Below, piece by piece: positions 1-12,422 of a DNA stretch of 64,000 nucleotides (the stretch's first letter is position 1; every line of letters begins with the position of its first letter). The position numbers were made by a program, and so were the translations under genes. The notes below the pieces were generated by a model, which was not told the origin of the DNA, searched no databases, and saw nothing but the letters and a program-made list of their open reading frames with translations. The stretch spans positions 9,971,385 through 10,035,384 of the forward strand of contig NC_088295.1 of the NCBI RefSeq assembly GCF_032854445.1, given 5' to 3'. This DNA is from Liolophura sinensis. Taxonomy: Eukaryota > Mollusca > Polyplacophora > Chitonida > Chitonidae.

Positions 1-105
1 CTGGGCTCTGTGCGGTTTCCTCCCATCATAATGCTGGCCCACGTGGTATACGTAAACTGCTCTCGAGTACGGTGTAGAACACCAATCAAATAAATAAATA
101 AAGAA
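1..105 (+). mobile_element. Family-1 tRNA-derived SINE, 3' part
   Basis: The window opens inside a SINE copy. CGGTTTCCTCCCATCATAAT and then GAGTACGGTGTAGAACACC, followed by AATCAAATAAATAAATAAAG, match in order the minus-strand reading of the fuller copy at 25,986-26,247. The promoter-bearing tRNA-like head lies off the left edge. The middle (about 45-75) has drifted, since the usual CGTCGTATAAGTG is unrecognisable. It is a non-coding retroposon and depends on a LINE for mobility. Assignment to a named superfamily such as MetaSINE or V-SINE is a guess. Confidence 0.75.
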
Positions 106-3100
106 TGATATTTGCTTTTCTTATATAGGCATATGCATTTCCATAAAACCTGCTATAGAAGGTTATGTTTAACACGTATAACTGGATGTCCATGTTACAG
201 CATAGCGATTCCTGAACGTTGTATGCACTGATGTGACAATTAATATTGGAACACGGCCTGCTGGGCCTTTGCTATCAGCTTGTCATTCAAAATGACAGGT
301 AGCCTACTGCTGCCACACGGAAGTCCCATTACGCAATTGTCGAGTGACCTGGTGAGATGAGGAAGAGGAAACCTCCAACCCCAGGCAATATGCGGCCACA
401 CATGGCTACATTTCTTTCTTTTCCCTTTTCATGCAAAGTTTTTCACCTGAGGCAGCAAGTTTTATAGAAAAATTAGTGAAAATTTCTAGACTCAGGCTAC
501 TTTTGACGATGTTATGTCGACAGCATTATCTGCACTAAAATGTTTGCGTACTTATTTCAAGAAGAAATATTTGTTTAACCTGGCCTTCCCATGAGTAAGC
601 AGTATGTTTAATGGATTATAGGAGAAATGACTCATCTTAGGTCAGCAACAGTAATAGATTTACATGACAATATCAGGCTTTAACTCACACCCCTGTATTC
701 TATTTTGCCTTGAATAATCAAGAAGGGAATGGAATACAATCTCTAAACTCCGGGGATCAAAATGAATGGGTCGATACAGTGAGCAGGCTTAAATGGGCGC
801 TGGGAGCAACTTAACGATAATATAACAGATAGATGACTTGACACTGACCTGAAGTGTACAGCTGAACAATGTACATTAAACAAAGAAATTAAATGGTTCG
901 GGATAATTATATAATTAATGAAAACGGCCAACGTAAGATATGTAACCGGAAGTATCACTTGTTTTACGCACGTCAATCTTTGCCCCCTGCCACCATTCAT
1001 TTAAGGCAATGTGAACACATTGCAACTCCAGTGGATTTCACGAAACCTCTGGAATTCCTGGCCAGTTGGAAATGGCTGTAGAAAGATGTTATGCTTGCTA
1101 TCTTCCATACAAAATTTCATTTATCTCCAATTTCTAGAGCTGTCTGGTTAAGCGATGTCGGTTTTTATGATAACTTCCTGTACATGCGGGTCATGTCGAT
1201 AGTCTATATCCAGATGTTTAATTTCCGTGTGAATTCATTTTCTAGAAGTACATTAGGCCTATATATTCGTGATCGACACAGAGCAAAATTGTGGCGGATT
1301 CTGGAATCATGAAGTTTGAACTGAATCTTCTAGAAAATCAAGGTGTTAAGAATGCAAAATCTTTAAAAACAAATAGGCTCAAGAAGGCGGAATTATAAAT
1401 AAAGATTCCAACAAAGACATCCATGTTCTAGAGAATATTTTACGCGTGTAAAGGCTACAAGTAATATTGTCACTGACGAAGGATATGGTTAATACTAATT
1501 CTGTGAGTTGATAATGCTTAATTTGCGTGGGTGGCTAGTCTGGTGACGGTAACAAGCTGGGCCGGAAGGACTAAATGTGACACCAGACACAGTACTAAAG
1601 ACAACAGTATTGTTATATTGTATGGTTTCTTCCTAGATTGACTACTGAGAGAGATAAGACCCCGTTAGTCTAAGGTTTATGAGAAAGTGCATGGTTACTC
1701 AGTGCATCAGTTTATTTTTAATACATGTTATATATTTGTTTGGTTTGTTGGTTTCAACACCTGCCTTAGTCGGGACTATAAACAATACTGGAATACACAT
1801 AGTAAGGGACAAAGCAGTTGAATGGCCTGTTCTTGTTCTTCAAAGCAGGTTTTTTTTTTTCGAATTTCTACATTTTTTTCACCAACAAGGTTTGACACAT
1901 TCTGATAAACTAACAATCATGAGTACCTTACCGGCACTACAGCTAATTGTGAAGTATATGAAAACTCTTGCACAGAACGACTGAACTTGACACAGATGTG
2001 TTGTAGACAGCGGCATTTTGATCAGTGTTTCATATTAGAGTGTCATTACTGGTATGAATGCCATTTCCCCAATTCTTTACCCTAATTTGAGGATGTGCAA
2101 GGACGTTTTCGCTTCGGGTATGAGAACAGTTTTACATGTAGTCTGGAGACTACCAAGCTGAAGCTATACACGGAGCCTTTGATTTCTTCCAACGAACAAT
2201 TACTATTTTATTTGTTCTGTTAGTTTCGAGAACCCTTTAGTCGTGCACAATGACACGCTCTCCGACTCCGACGGCCCCTCCTCTCCTACTCCATTTTATT
2301 GCATCTATCGGTCAGGAACGTATTTGCAATTCACTTAACATCTGATTGCTCCAACTGGAAATGTAACTAAAACAAATACAGCCACTAAGGCCTGTAATAA
2401 AAAACGACAGAAAAGACTTTGAAATGACTTTTCGTTACCAGAAAGTAAGAAAAGGATTCCGGGGAAGTTCCATTTCAAAAGACTCAGCACTTTCTTAAAA
2501 CGAATTGGAAATTCTATGAACCAGAAGAGATGAGATTCATTGATGATACTGAGAGCAAGTGTTCTCCAACGCATGCCCATTACTGTCTGTCAAACAACTG
2601 CTTTATGTGCTCAGTAAAATGAAATTCGTCTTTTTCAATCTAAATGAAGGTCATTAAAGCAAGTTTTGATGCCAGATTTCTTTCGTGTAGAAGATGTATC
2701 GTGCAACACACGGGATTTATGCAGGATACAAGGTATTACTGAAAGACATGAATACAAGATATGTTCCTTTTAAATGACCGGTGGGCTTGGTGCAGTTTCA
2801 CAGCAGATCAAATAAAACCTTCCCTTCTGTAACGGCGGAACATTGTGATAGCAGGTTGCCGCGCAGCGCAGAGGCTGCTAATTTACAAATGTATTAGTCA
2901 ACGCTGGCAGAAAATCATATTAGCTTGTTCTCATTCTGGCTTTCATCTTAGCCAAACAGTCCCAAAGACTGTTATAAAGTCTTGCTGAATTGTGTAAAAA
3001 TCTTGAGTAAATTTGTAAACACAAAAGCCATTGTAAAATTGGAAAAACAACACAGCTTGTCACTGATGTATGGAGAAACAGTCCAGGCTGTAGTTACCTT

Positions 3101-3197
3101 ATTTCACCTGAGACTTTATATTACGTACTGGCGAGTTCGTGTTCAACATTTAAGATTCAGCAATTTGCGGTATATGACAAACACGGCTCTTGTAATC
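106..3197. other. Unannotated AT-rich DNA
   Basis: I see no gene, RNA or clear repeat here. Short frames at 743-1000 (minus), 893-1081, 1091-1312 and 1679-1984 (plus), and 2335-2580 (minus) show no recognisable domain and look like chance openings. A T-run near 1850 is the only simple sequence. Confidence 0.5.
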
Positions 3198-3340
3198 TGA
3201 TGGCGTTTCACACTTCGACGACGGCCAGAATTTTGGTGGAAGGAAACAGGGCAAGCCCAGTGAAAACCTTTGACCATCCGCAGATTGAGGAAGCCAGCAT
3301 GAGCTGAACTTGAACTCACTCTCACAAATCGATAGATCGA
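3198..3340 (-). mobile_element. Family-1 SINE, decayed internal copy
   Basis: GACGACGGCCAGAATTTTGG, AACAGGGCAAGCCCAGTG, GACCATCCGCAGATTGAGG, and GAGCTGAACTTGAACTC occur in the order of the family-1 SINE read on the minus strand. The A/T tail and most of the tRNA-like head are missing, and a stretch between the core and GAGGAAGCCAGC is deleted. This is an old, fragmented copy. A short minus-strand frame across it (3143-3496) is a by-product of the repeat, not a gene. Confidence 0.75.
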
Positions 3341-4261
3341 TAATCGTATGACAAAGTGGCGTAGATAATGATCTGTATGACTATCCACAACCACAAGCAA
3401 GTAAGTCCAAAGAGATTTGCCATATATGTTTGTACTGAAGTTCTCGGGTAATAGATACAGGCTGTAGAGTTCTGGGGATACCAAGTAAATATCCACCTAA
3501 TGAAGATCTAGAGCTTTGATATATATATACATAACAAGTATATTTTATATGCCCGTCAAAGGCATTTGTGCCTTACAGATAGGAATCATTAATTATTAAA
3601 ATTCGATTTGAATCTTTCTTTATGTTAATGTTGTTCATGTAAAAGAAAGTAAGAAAAAAAAACAACGCTTTGGCTGGGACGACATTTCCGTTTTTGTTTT
3701 TTGTTTTTTTTTATCTAAATGGTTACAGATGGCGTCTGTTTGGATAGATTTAGATGTCAGATGTGAAGTCTACTGTGATGACTCGAGAGATATTGTCGAT
3801 AATGGCTCACATTAAAGGCCACACTTCTTAGAATGCACAGCAGAGATGCATGATTTACACTTGAAAATTCCAAGTATAAGAACATTTGACACCAAATTTA
3901 CTTTTTACATACATGTAGTCTATATTAATCAGACATAGCACACACAAAGTGTCAACAGTGTGCGTTTCCACTATGTCAAGGATAATTAGGTTAGGAATTT
4001 GCGAAATAATGATTAGATTAAATAATATATGTTCAAATAACTTTTGAAGGAAACAGAAAAGTTTTTTGCTGGGTTCAGCCAGGTCACTGTATAAGTAAGA
4101 TAATGACAATCGTTTCAGCAGTATTGCTACCTTGCTTGGTGTAAGCATTTAATACCAGTCCGCGCAAGATTTGTACTGATGCCTCGCTGAGCCAGGAGAA
4201 AAAGGAAGAGACAACAGACAGCGACAATGTTAATAATGATCGTTGAGATTTTGAAGATAGA

Positions 4262-5215
4262 AAGATGGTAACTCTCACAAGAATATTCATGTCGAGACTT
4301 GGCAGAGAGAAAGATGGTAACAAGGCCTATGACGTTGTGTCTTGGAAGAGAGAGAAAAATGGCAACAGTAACAAGGTCCATCACGTTTTAACTTGGGTGA
4401 GAGAGAGAAGATAACAGTAACAAGGTCCATCACGTTGTGACTTGGGTGAGAGAGAGAAGATAACAGTAACAAAGTCCATCACGTTGTGACTTGGGTGAGA
4501 GAGAGATGGTAACAGTAACAAGGTCCATCACGTTGTGACTTTGGTGAGAGAAAGAGGGTAACAGTAACAAGGTCCATCACTTTGTGATTTGGGTGAAAAA
4601 AAGAAGGTAACAGTAATAAGGTCCATCACGTTGTGACTTGGGTGAGAGAGAGATGGTAACAGTAACAAGGTCCATCACGTTGTGACGTGGGAGAGAGAAA
4701 GATTGTAACTGTCGCAAGGCGTATGACGTTGTGACCTGGGAGAGAGAGAAGGTAACAGTAACAAGGTCCATCACGTTGTGATTTGGGTGAGAGAAAGAAG
4801 GTAACAGTAACAAGGTCCATCACGTTGTGACTTGGGTGAGAGAGAGATGGTAACAGTAACAAGGTCCATCACGTTGTGACTTGAGTGATAGAGAGATGGT
4901 AACAGTAACAAGGTCCATCACGTTGTGACGTGGGAGAGAGAAAGATTGTAACTGTCGCAAGGCGTATGACGTTGTGACCTGGGAGAGAGAGAGATGGTAA
5001 CAGTAACAAGGCCCATCATGTGGTGACTTGGGTGAGAGAAAGATGGTAAAATTAATAAGGTCCATCACGTTGTGACTTGTGTGAGAGAAAGAAGGTAGCA
5101 GTAACACGGTCCATCACGTGGTTACTTGGGAGAGAGAAAGATGGTAACAGAAACAAGGTCCATTACGCTGTGACCTGGGAGAGAGAGAGAGAGAGAGAGA
5201 GATGGTAACAGCAAC
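4262..5215. repeat. 49-bp minisatellite, about 19 copies
   Basis: A tandem array with a 49-bp period: the phrase TCACGTTGTGACTTGGGTGA recurs at 49-base spacing (for example TCACGTT at 4381 and 4430). Each unit also contains AACAGTAACAAGGTCCA and a GA-rich stretch. Some units are variants with CGCAAGGCGTATGACG, and that variant recurs, which points to higher-order duplication. The array ends in a (GA)n run near 5180-5200. Because 49 is not a multiple of three, the array opens overlapping minus-strand frames in all three phases with repeated SHPSHNVMDLVTV-like peptides. These are repeat artefacts. The array lies in the left arm of the inverted duplication and is related to the array at 14.6-15.3 kb. 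Confidence 0.93.
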
Positions 5216-5775
5216 AGTGAATAACCAATTATTATATGAAACGTTACCTCTTGTTTTAGTCTTTCTTTGTCCGCTGTTGACTGCGTTTTTCAGTGAGAGA
5301 AAATGGTTACAGAATAATTTCAGTTTAGTGGTTTGTCATTTTATAACGGTTAAGCTTCTATGCGTCAAAACAACCTGATCAATCTCATCTAAAACAAATT
5401 GAAATGCGTCGATAACATTCAATCCACATCAACTCATCAAGCAAACAACATTAACTCCATTTTCTCTTACTTAACTGTTTGCCTTTCCTTGCTATAGCAT
5501 CACAGGCCTCGCCATTATAACCAAGGTGTCCAAACCAGGCAACAAAACAAAAAATATGACATAGGTTAACAAGAGAACAAGTATATTCATTAAAGCAGCA
5601 GAGATTACGTCGTGAAGTAATTTGCAGCCGGAAAGTATTACACTTGTGTGGGAATGAAAATTGATTTTTGAACTTTTTACGCGTGTTTATTTTATCTGGC
5701 GTCTGTATATGGATTTGGTTGCTGTATACAGGGTAAATAAAAAGTAATGTTCGGATTAACAGTGAAGAATATACA
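4262..5775 (-). repeat. Left arm of inverted segmental duplication
   Basis: Read on the minus strand from 5775 down to 4262, this segment parallels 13,790-15,375 read on the plus strand. Shared landmarks in order are a TGTATACAGCA stretch; TAATACTTTCC; AAATTACTTCACGACGTAATC against AAATTACTTCGCGACGTGATC; CTTTAATGAATATACT against CTTTAATAAATATACT; GATGAGTTGATGTG followed by TTGAATGT; CATTTCAATTTGTT; a TTTTGACGC box; ACAAACCACT; and then the minisatellite. Identity looks moderate, with indels, so the event is old. No gene is seen in either arm. Confidence 0.75.
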
Positions 5776-5825
5776 GTTAACATGTGCTTGCCAAGTATCG
5801 GTAGTCATGTTTACTAACTTTTCCC

Positions 5826-6016
5826 TACCTGTGATGACTAACGGTCCGTTACCTGTGGTGACTAGCGGTCCGTTACCTGTGGTGACTAACGGATTGTGAT
5901 GACTAACGGATCGCTATAATTAATGACTAATAGACCGTTATGTGTAGTGACTATCGGATAGTTACATTTTCCCGTGATGAGTAAAGGATCGTTGCCTGTA
6001 ATGACTAACGGATTTT
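5826..6016. repeat. Degenerate 24-bp minisatellite
   Basis: Repeats of the form CCTGTGGTGACTAACGGTCC, about 24 bp each. They are regular over the first three copies (5826-5895) and then drift through GATGACTAACGGATCG and AGTGACTATCGGATAG variants to about 6016. It abuts the outer end of the left inverted arm and has no equivalent beside the right arm. Confidence 0.8.
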
Positions 6017-7119
6017 AAACCACAGTAGTTATATCATCATCATGGCAGTATGGCAATGATTAGCATATACCTGATAACACACAGATCTCTTTGGTTACAG
6101 TCATACCAGTGCACAGTTCAAATTGACATACTTCTGTCCTTAACGTCACAGAGTGTCTAGATATCTCTCTCTCTCTCTCTCTTTTCATGTATAACGACGC
6201 TTTAGACAGTTGTATAAAATCTATATTAGCTTCTCGTCCTGCCTCATACATTATACTAACACCACCCACAAAATCTTACACTTTATATTAAATGCTTAGA
6301 GTGCACAATACTGCTGAAGTAAATACACCATTCAGTTCCCGTGACGCTGGGTCCAGAAAACTCCGTGCCTGTTCATGACTGAAGAACGACACTAGAGGTC
6401 ACAAAGTCTTTGTAATTGATTTAAACTGATGACATGCATTTATGCCTATCATTTATGTGCTATGTTGTTGAACCCATTTTCAATATAGTCACAAACACTT
6501 TATCCTGTGTATACTCAAGTTTTAATTTGTCACTGTCAAAGGACGACGTTTTTACATTCTAAGAAATGTGTGTTTGTGAATGTCGGTTACCGTCCTGAAA
6601 TAACGTCAACGTCTCCAGTGCTATATAATATATGAAAAACCCTTCCCTCGTGTTCTAATCTATCCGAACTGATGCCATATGAAAATACACTTCCGCCGCT
6701 GTAGCCACCATTACAGAAATGTTGTCCCCGCACGAACATTCTCAGTTTTACATAAAACGTATTCGCTTTTCGGTCGATCAAAGTGAACGGCAAGGCTATG
6801 AGTAAAGATCGAATCTCATAGAGGCCTTGTGCTTTTAATGATCGATGATTCCTATCTCTAGAACAGAAAATGCCTTTGACTGCCATGCTCAAACATACCT
6901 GTTATATAGATCATCGCTGTGTGTAGTGGTTAAAGAATTCATGTGGAGTATGTGAACAGTTACTAGGAATCTCCATGGGCGTAGGACTTGTATATACCCT
7001 ATAATAGACGTATATTTGCACGTAAGGTAAAACCTGGGACTTGTTTACTTAAACCTATGCCATATCATACATGTAATAATGGCATGGCCTCTGGCATAAG
7101 TCCAGTGTCGATCTGTGAA
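6017..7119. other. Unannotated DNA with a short (CT)n
   Basis: I see nothing beyond a (CT)n microsatellite at about 6164-6183. Minus-strand frames at 6060-6269 and 6587-6892 have no recognisable domain. Confidence 0.5.
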
Positions 7120-7123
7120 GTGT

Positions 7124-7440
7124 GAAATGAAATCCGATATCAAGAGAGGTGACTGTCACACGGTAAAGCGATGAATTCAGAATGTTGAGTACAGAAGCAC
7201 ATCAGTCCGTGATAAAATGTCAGGTAAAATCCGATATCAAGAGAGGTGACTGTCACACCGTAAAACGATGAATTCAGAATGTTGAGTACAGAAGCACATC
7301 AGTCCGTGATAAAATGTCAGGTAAAATCCGATATCAAGAGAACTGACTTCCACAGCGTTAATTGCTGAATTTTCACTATTTAGGATACGAGCACATCATT
7401 CCCCGATAACATATCAGGTGAATCAGATATGAAGAATTGT
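7124..7440 (+). repeat. 97-bp tandem duplication, about 3 copies
   Basis: AAATCCGATATCAAGAGA starts repeats near 7130, 7227 and 7324, spaced exactly 97 bp. Copies 1 and 2 differ at only a few bases (ACACGG against ACACCG; AAAGCG against AAACGATG). Copy 3 is clearly more diverged (AACTGACTTCCACAGCG). The pattern suggests an old pair with a later duplication of one member. Confidence 0.92.
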
Positions 7441-7684
7441 GAATGTTCCATCGTTATAAGAATGCCTAACCGTGATAAATCGACTATTTTTCTGTAAATC
7501 AGTTATAAGATATGATTTCGTCATCCAGTGTGCTTTAATCCAGAGTATATACTGAATAGTCTTAGATAATAAAATAAAACATTTAAATCATAGCCTAACT
7601 CATATGGCACTTGTGCAATGGAAATGACTGCGGCGCTCCATTGCTTTCTGGAAGAAGGGTCACGACTATATAGCAGACTGACAA

Positions 7685-7800
7685 CCTAGCAGAGGTCGTC
7701 AGTAGTTGGAGAAGGAGGTCGTGTGTTCGAATCTAGTTGTGGTTCGGATGCAGCCTTATGTCAGATACCTCAATGTGTGAGCTATGTACGGTCCTCTCCA
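7685..7800 (+). mobile_element. tRNA-like SINE relic
   Basis: GTCGTCAGTAGTTGGAGAAG resembles a tRNA A-box region. It is followed by a B-box-like GTGTTCGAATC and then GTTCGGATGCAGCCTTATG. The spacing of about 35 bp between the boxes fits a tRNA-derived polymerase III promoter. The remainder does not match families 1 or 2, so it may be another SINE family. It does not fold as an intact tRNA by eye. Confidence 0.5.
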
Positions 7801-7884
7801 CCCATAAACTTTTGGACCCTCATATATTACGGTAAATGGCCTAAATTTCGCCCATGACTAAGCTGTACAGTCTAACACCTTTGC

Positions 7885-8100
7885 GAGTTCTAATGATCTT
7901 AGATACGTGTTTTCAGGTTTGTTTGGAGGTTGTCCTAACCGAAAAAATCACCAAGTGTGACATTTCATGACATTTACAGTTTTACATATTGTGAGTTCTA
8001 GTGATCTTAGATACGTGTTTTCAGGTTTGTTTGGAGGTTGTCCTAACCGAAAAAATAACCAAATGTGACATTTCATGAGATTTCATGACATTTCATGGCG
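7885..8100 (+). repeat. 108-bp tandem duplication
   Basis: GAGTTCTAATGATCTTAGAT at 7885 and GAGTTCTAGTGATCTTAGAT at 7993 begin two nearly identical blocks that run through TTTGGAGGTTGTCCTAACCG. The second block ends in extra short repeats of ATTTCATGA. A local two-copy duplication. Confidence 0.92.
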
Positions 8101-9054
8101 ATATTTTAGTAAGTGAAATGATCATCAGTATGGTCATGAATCTAGAGATAGGTATCAATCAACTTGACTGTTGAGTAACATCGATTAACCACCTTGGGTA
8201 ACATCAATGAAAGTTCTCCGAATATAGCTGTTATTGTTCGCCAATTCTTAAAAAAGCTAAAATTTATAAAATTTTAATACATTCTCCTCTACCATGGGAG
8301 AACACCTGGATTGGATATTTCATTTCAATAATTACATTCGATAGGATAGTGCGTTTGTTGAAAATAAAATTGCTTCACGAAAGGAGGCAAACATAAAAAA
8401 AAATAAATCACATCTTTGGAAATCAATGACAAGCCAGTCAAAGCAGGATTCGAATACGTTATCTTAGAGGTGGCCTCAAAAGCACTTTTCAGTTCGATTA
8501 TTTGAATAGCCGGCATATGTTCTACCTCACGAAGATCGTGGGCTTCATGAAGACTGTGGGCTTCACGTTGTAGGGTACACGGGAATCATACACGTTCAGA
8601 CGTGCAAAGGGTAAGTGTCTATAACATGTCGCCACGACGTTCATGGCTGAGAGTTATACTGCTGCCTGGGAACAGCCTAATTTCCGCACCCCACGAACTG
8701 ATGACAGTGATCTCATTTAGCACCCCGAAGGAAAATTCATCGCGACTGATTGATATCAAACATTTAATAAGAATGATTCAAAGAAATCACGCAATAAAAG
8801 AGGGAAATCAAAGAGAATGTGTTTAGGCACTGGCATGGTTATCTGCATATAGAATGCTATATTTATGAAGAGAGGGATATAAATCGTAATGTGGTGTGTT
8901 TCTGTGTTACTAAATATTATATGAACATAAGGTGTATAAAAACAAGATAGAATGTATTTCTGCTGTTTCATATTGGCTGTTTAAGTGAATTCTAACAACC
9001 ATAATGGACAAAAATAATAATGTGAAGTGTGCATATTATGGTGTTCACGTTTTT
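8101..9054. other. Unannotated DNA
   Basis: No gene or clear repeat, apart from an 18-bp phrase repeated near 8530 and 8551 (GTGGGCTTCATGAAG and GTGGGCTTCACG). Frames at 8325-8516, 8602-8826 and 8756-8971 lack recognisable domains. Confidence 0.45.
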
Positions 9055-9440
9055 TATTTGATGAATTCACATCGAGCAACCACGGTTTTTAAACTCGATC
9101 AAACCAAGTAGTTCTGGGTAAAGACTAGTTCTGATATTCCAGTAATCACTCAGTTCTCGACAATAAACTGGTTTGACTATTTGAACAAATGAGAAAGCAG
9201 TTCTCATCTAACAGTGGCCCTAATGCTTGAGAATCCACCCAATTCTAAGCGAAACTGGTTCTTATAGCCAAGTACCTGCACATTTGTCCACAAAAACTGG
9301 TTCTGATACTTGAGCAACCAAGCAGTTTTAAGTAAAGATCGTTTCTGATATTCAAGAAACATGGAGCTCTTAGCTGAACCTCTTTTTCTCTCATGAACAC
9401 GGGTCTCATCCAGAAAGGTTCTAATGCAAAAGAAGACTTC
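9055..9440. repeat. Degenerate ~46-50 bp minisatellite
   Basis: The phrases ACTGGTTCTGATA, GAGCAACCAAGCAGTT and AAGTAAAGA(C/T) recur in loose order across about 380 bp, with ACTAGTTCTGATATTCC and CGTTTCTGATATTCAAG as variants. Spacing is irregular (roughly 46-50 bp), so this is an old array that has lost homogeneity. Confidence 0.65.
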
Positions 9441-11069
9441 ACGTTTTCATCAATGAAACTTAGATATTTCTTTTATCAGCATGTGTATAATGCATACATA
9501 TCCTTCATGACTAAGACTAAACAAATGGAGAATGGCAACATGACTTTCTTCACAAATTCCTAGGACAGTGTAACTGAGAATTTCAATACAACGAAGTCCA
9601 TGTAAACACATGAGTAATCCAGCAGGTATTACTGAGTCTGAGATACCATTTGACTATAAAAAAAACTTTACTCGTATCCTGCTTGATTATGAGATCTCAG
9701 TGTTTCTTCATAGGATAATGGTACTAGTTTTGGCCACGAGAGAGCAGCTAGCGGAAGCCTTGCAAGCGTTCTTCTGATAAAATGATAAAGCATGTCATGG
9801 TGCAACACTGTTATCTGTAGAGAAAAGAAATAGCAACCCAGACAAATACAGACGAATAGAAGAAAAAAGTAGAAATTATTCACATTTTAATTAATTTCTG
9901 CTCACGCTATCTGTACTCTTCTGAAACACTAGATGGCACGAGACATTCTGGTTGGCTTTTGGAAGATTAAGTGAGCAGAAATCTGCTGAGAAGAGTCTCA
10001 CATGAAGTTTAGCTTTTTTTTTTTTTACCTACACAGAGATGAATATTTGATTATTACCTAACATTCCTTCAATAATAGATTAGGTGACATTACGTTACCT
10101 AAGTGGCTGTGTTACGAAAGAATGTTTGCTATTTAAGAGCCCATGACCGAGAATGTTCCTGCAATTTCCGTCACCTGTCTTGCTTCCAGATCACACATCT
10201 GTTTCTTTGACATAATCCTCCAGTTAACCACCCAATTACACCTGGAGATCCCTTTCTCTCCAGGGCGCCATGTTCGACCGGTGACAGTCATGAGAAGTTC
10301 CTTTCATGATGCACACAATTGGTCAGAGTGCTGTAATAAAACAAACACGACTAACCCTTACCTTGCATTCTAGAACTTGAATGTTTGTGTAATGTTTTCA
10401 CCACACATTAAAGTCGTATGTGAGGAAGGAAGCGTGTGACTCACTTCGTCTCTTCATCTTATATGTTTAAAGGAAAGACAACAATTAATTTAACCTCACG
10501 GTTAAGTTCGGACCAGGCGTGGAAACAGACCTAAACACACACAGCCATTCCTTTTGCCTCATCATGTGCTTGTTTCTTAACTCTATAAATAACGTTTTAA
10601 TCTGGAATTTTGACGAGGCCTTGGAATACGTCATACTAGTGAAACCGAAAGCACTATATCGCGTCACTCGTAACCTACATACATTCAATTTATATGGCAA
10701 CGAGGGAAAACAGGGGTTGCGTGAGGAAATAGGTATGGTCCCGGGTTTAGAAATACTCGCGCATGATTGATTGGATAAAATGGTGGTGCGTTTTGAACTG
10801 CAAAATTGGTTATATACATCGAGCTTTTTAAACTTTGGCTCGAATAAATTTTCAATACATATAAAAATTTGTTCTGTTTTAGACTTTATTCAGACAAACC
10901 ATAAGACCAACCAGGAAAACTCTTTTCCATCGTTATGTTGCAGCTGAACTTTTGTCCTCATCAGGCATGATAAGCGCTAACAGCAGACAACGACAAGCGA
11001 TGGGTACTGACAGCCACTTACAGTAATGGTGCCAATGTTTTAGAAACGTTATCATCTGGGAATTTTTTT
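9441..11069. other. Unannotated DNA
   Basis: I find no gene. A T-run lies near 10,013-10,026. Overlapping opposite-strand frames at 10,485-10,770 are not recognisable as coding. Confidence 0.45.
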
Positions 11070-11520
11070 TGGTTTTGTATTCCTGCTAAATTTGCCTGGG
11101 ATCCTAATTGTTTATCTCTACACTAAACATTCCTGTAGCTTGACACGGCTTATCATTTATTATAATATTGTCAGTAAGGCTTCGAACTTCCGCTATCTGC
11201 TCATTCGCTGATAAAAAATAATACCATTATTCTACCCGCAGAACTTTGGAATTTAAAAAAAAGAGAAAAACTTTAATCCTTTTTTTTTTCTCTATTCTTA
11301 ATACTACCTAAGACAGACTGTGATATAAATCAGTTGACTACATTAACTTCGTTGTATTTTATATCTTTACTTGGGGGATTCCGTACCTGGACGCCTGCCA
11401 AGAAAGTCAAGCGCATTCACCTGCACCTAATCTGTAGTCGTTGCTTTGTATAACTCACATTGGCCTTTCGTTTGTACATTATGTGCTTTAGTAAAACTGT
11501 ATCATGGCAAAAAACAAAAC
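11070..11520 (+). repeat. Direct duplication, copy 1 (partner at 15.54 kb)
   Basis: ATTCCTGCTAAATTTG, CTGTAGCTTGACACGGCTTA, TCGAACTTCCGCTATCTGCT and TTCGCTGATAAAAAATAATA parallel, in order, TTTCCTGCTCTGTATT, CTACAGCTTGTCTCGGCTTA, TTGAACTTCCGATAACTGCT and TTGCTGGCAAAAAGTGGTAC at 15,538-15,700. A weaker match continues to the TACATTATGT phrases at 11,476 and 15,897. Old and diverged; no coding content seen. Confidence 0.65.
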
Positions 11521-12420
11521 GAAAATGAAAAAAACAAACAACAATAACAACATAATAATAATGTACTGGAAGGTGGTTTGAGAATATCGGTGAGGACGCG
11601 AAGCCTTGTCAATATTAGGCTTTTTTTCTTTTTGTAAATTCACCTTAGTAAAAAAAATTGTACTTCTGAATGATTCACGATAAGATCACTTTCACATTAC
11701 TGTATTTTCTGTGGTGGTGGTTAAATTTCACATAGGCAGACAACTTAACAAATCAAGCTACATTAAGGTTGAATACATTTTATTCTAACTGTTCATGTAA
11801 ATGCTAAACATTTGCAACGAATACGCCACCTAGTTCGTGGCTGAAGTAGAATCAGGTTAAAATGTGCAGTGACGTCATCAATGTATAATTCCTCAAAATG
11901 TGGGGGTGTCCCTTCAAAACAAACAATCACGTTAAGACAATACAGATGGACCTATCCACCAATGGTGCTTTCTAGGTGTTTGTTCAGGCTACATAATACC
12001 GCAGTTTGACTATAAAACTCAGCAATTTACGGTGTGACAGTCAAGGCTGGTGTAACTTGATTTTGTCTCACGGATATCGCACATTTACAAGCTTACCCGA
12101 AAGGTATTACAATACTACTGCATTATAATAAAAAGAAGAAGAAGCCGTGGTTATGGCTAAATATGATTACCTCTATGTTGACGTTTTTGATATATACCGA
12201 TTCCAGAACCACGTGATTCGGATTAAATACCTATATACTACACACATATTTACTGAAAGAGATGACGACACTTTGAGTAATTCTGGACCTAATACATTGC
12301 CTTTATCATCACAGCATTTTATACCTAATTTTGGTGCGGCCATGGTTGTGTAAGTTACTATAGGCTATGGATTTACATAAACAGTTGGAATGAACCCTAA
12401 ATGAGATAATTTGACAAGAG
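11521..12420. other. Unannotated DNA
   Basis: Mostly simple AT-rich DNA. A full CRE-like TGACGTCA occurs near 11,871-11,878. A 27-bp stretch at 11,778-11,804 recurs exactly at 57,667-57,693 and is reported separately. The plus frame 12,147-12,353 is unrecognised. Confidence 0.4.
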
Positions 12421-12422
12421 GC

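Noticed and set aside
4287-5107. Several overlapping 61-95-codon minus frames with repeated SHPSHNVMDLVTV-like peptides, resembling a repetitive protein.
   Set aside because: They occur in all three phases of a 49-bp array. This is the expected artefact of a period not divisible by three, and no single frame spans the array.
4262-5215. CRISPR-like regular repeats.
   Set aside because: Repeats are directly contiguous with no unique spacers, and the surrounding DNA is eukaryotic with SINEs.
5451-5783. 110-codon minus frame as a gene.
   Set aside because: It lies in the left inverted arm, and the partner arm at 13.8-14.1 kb does not keep the frame open.
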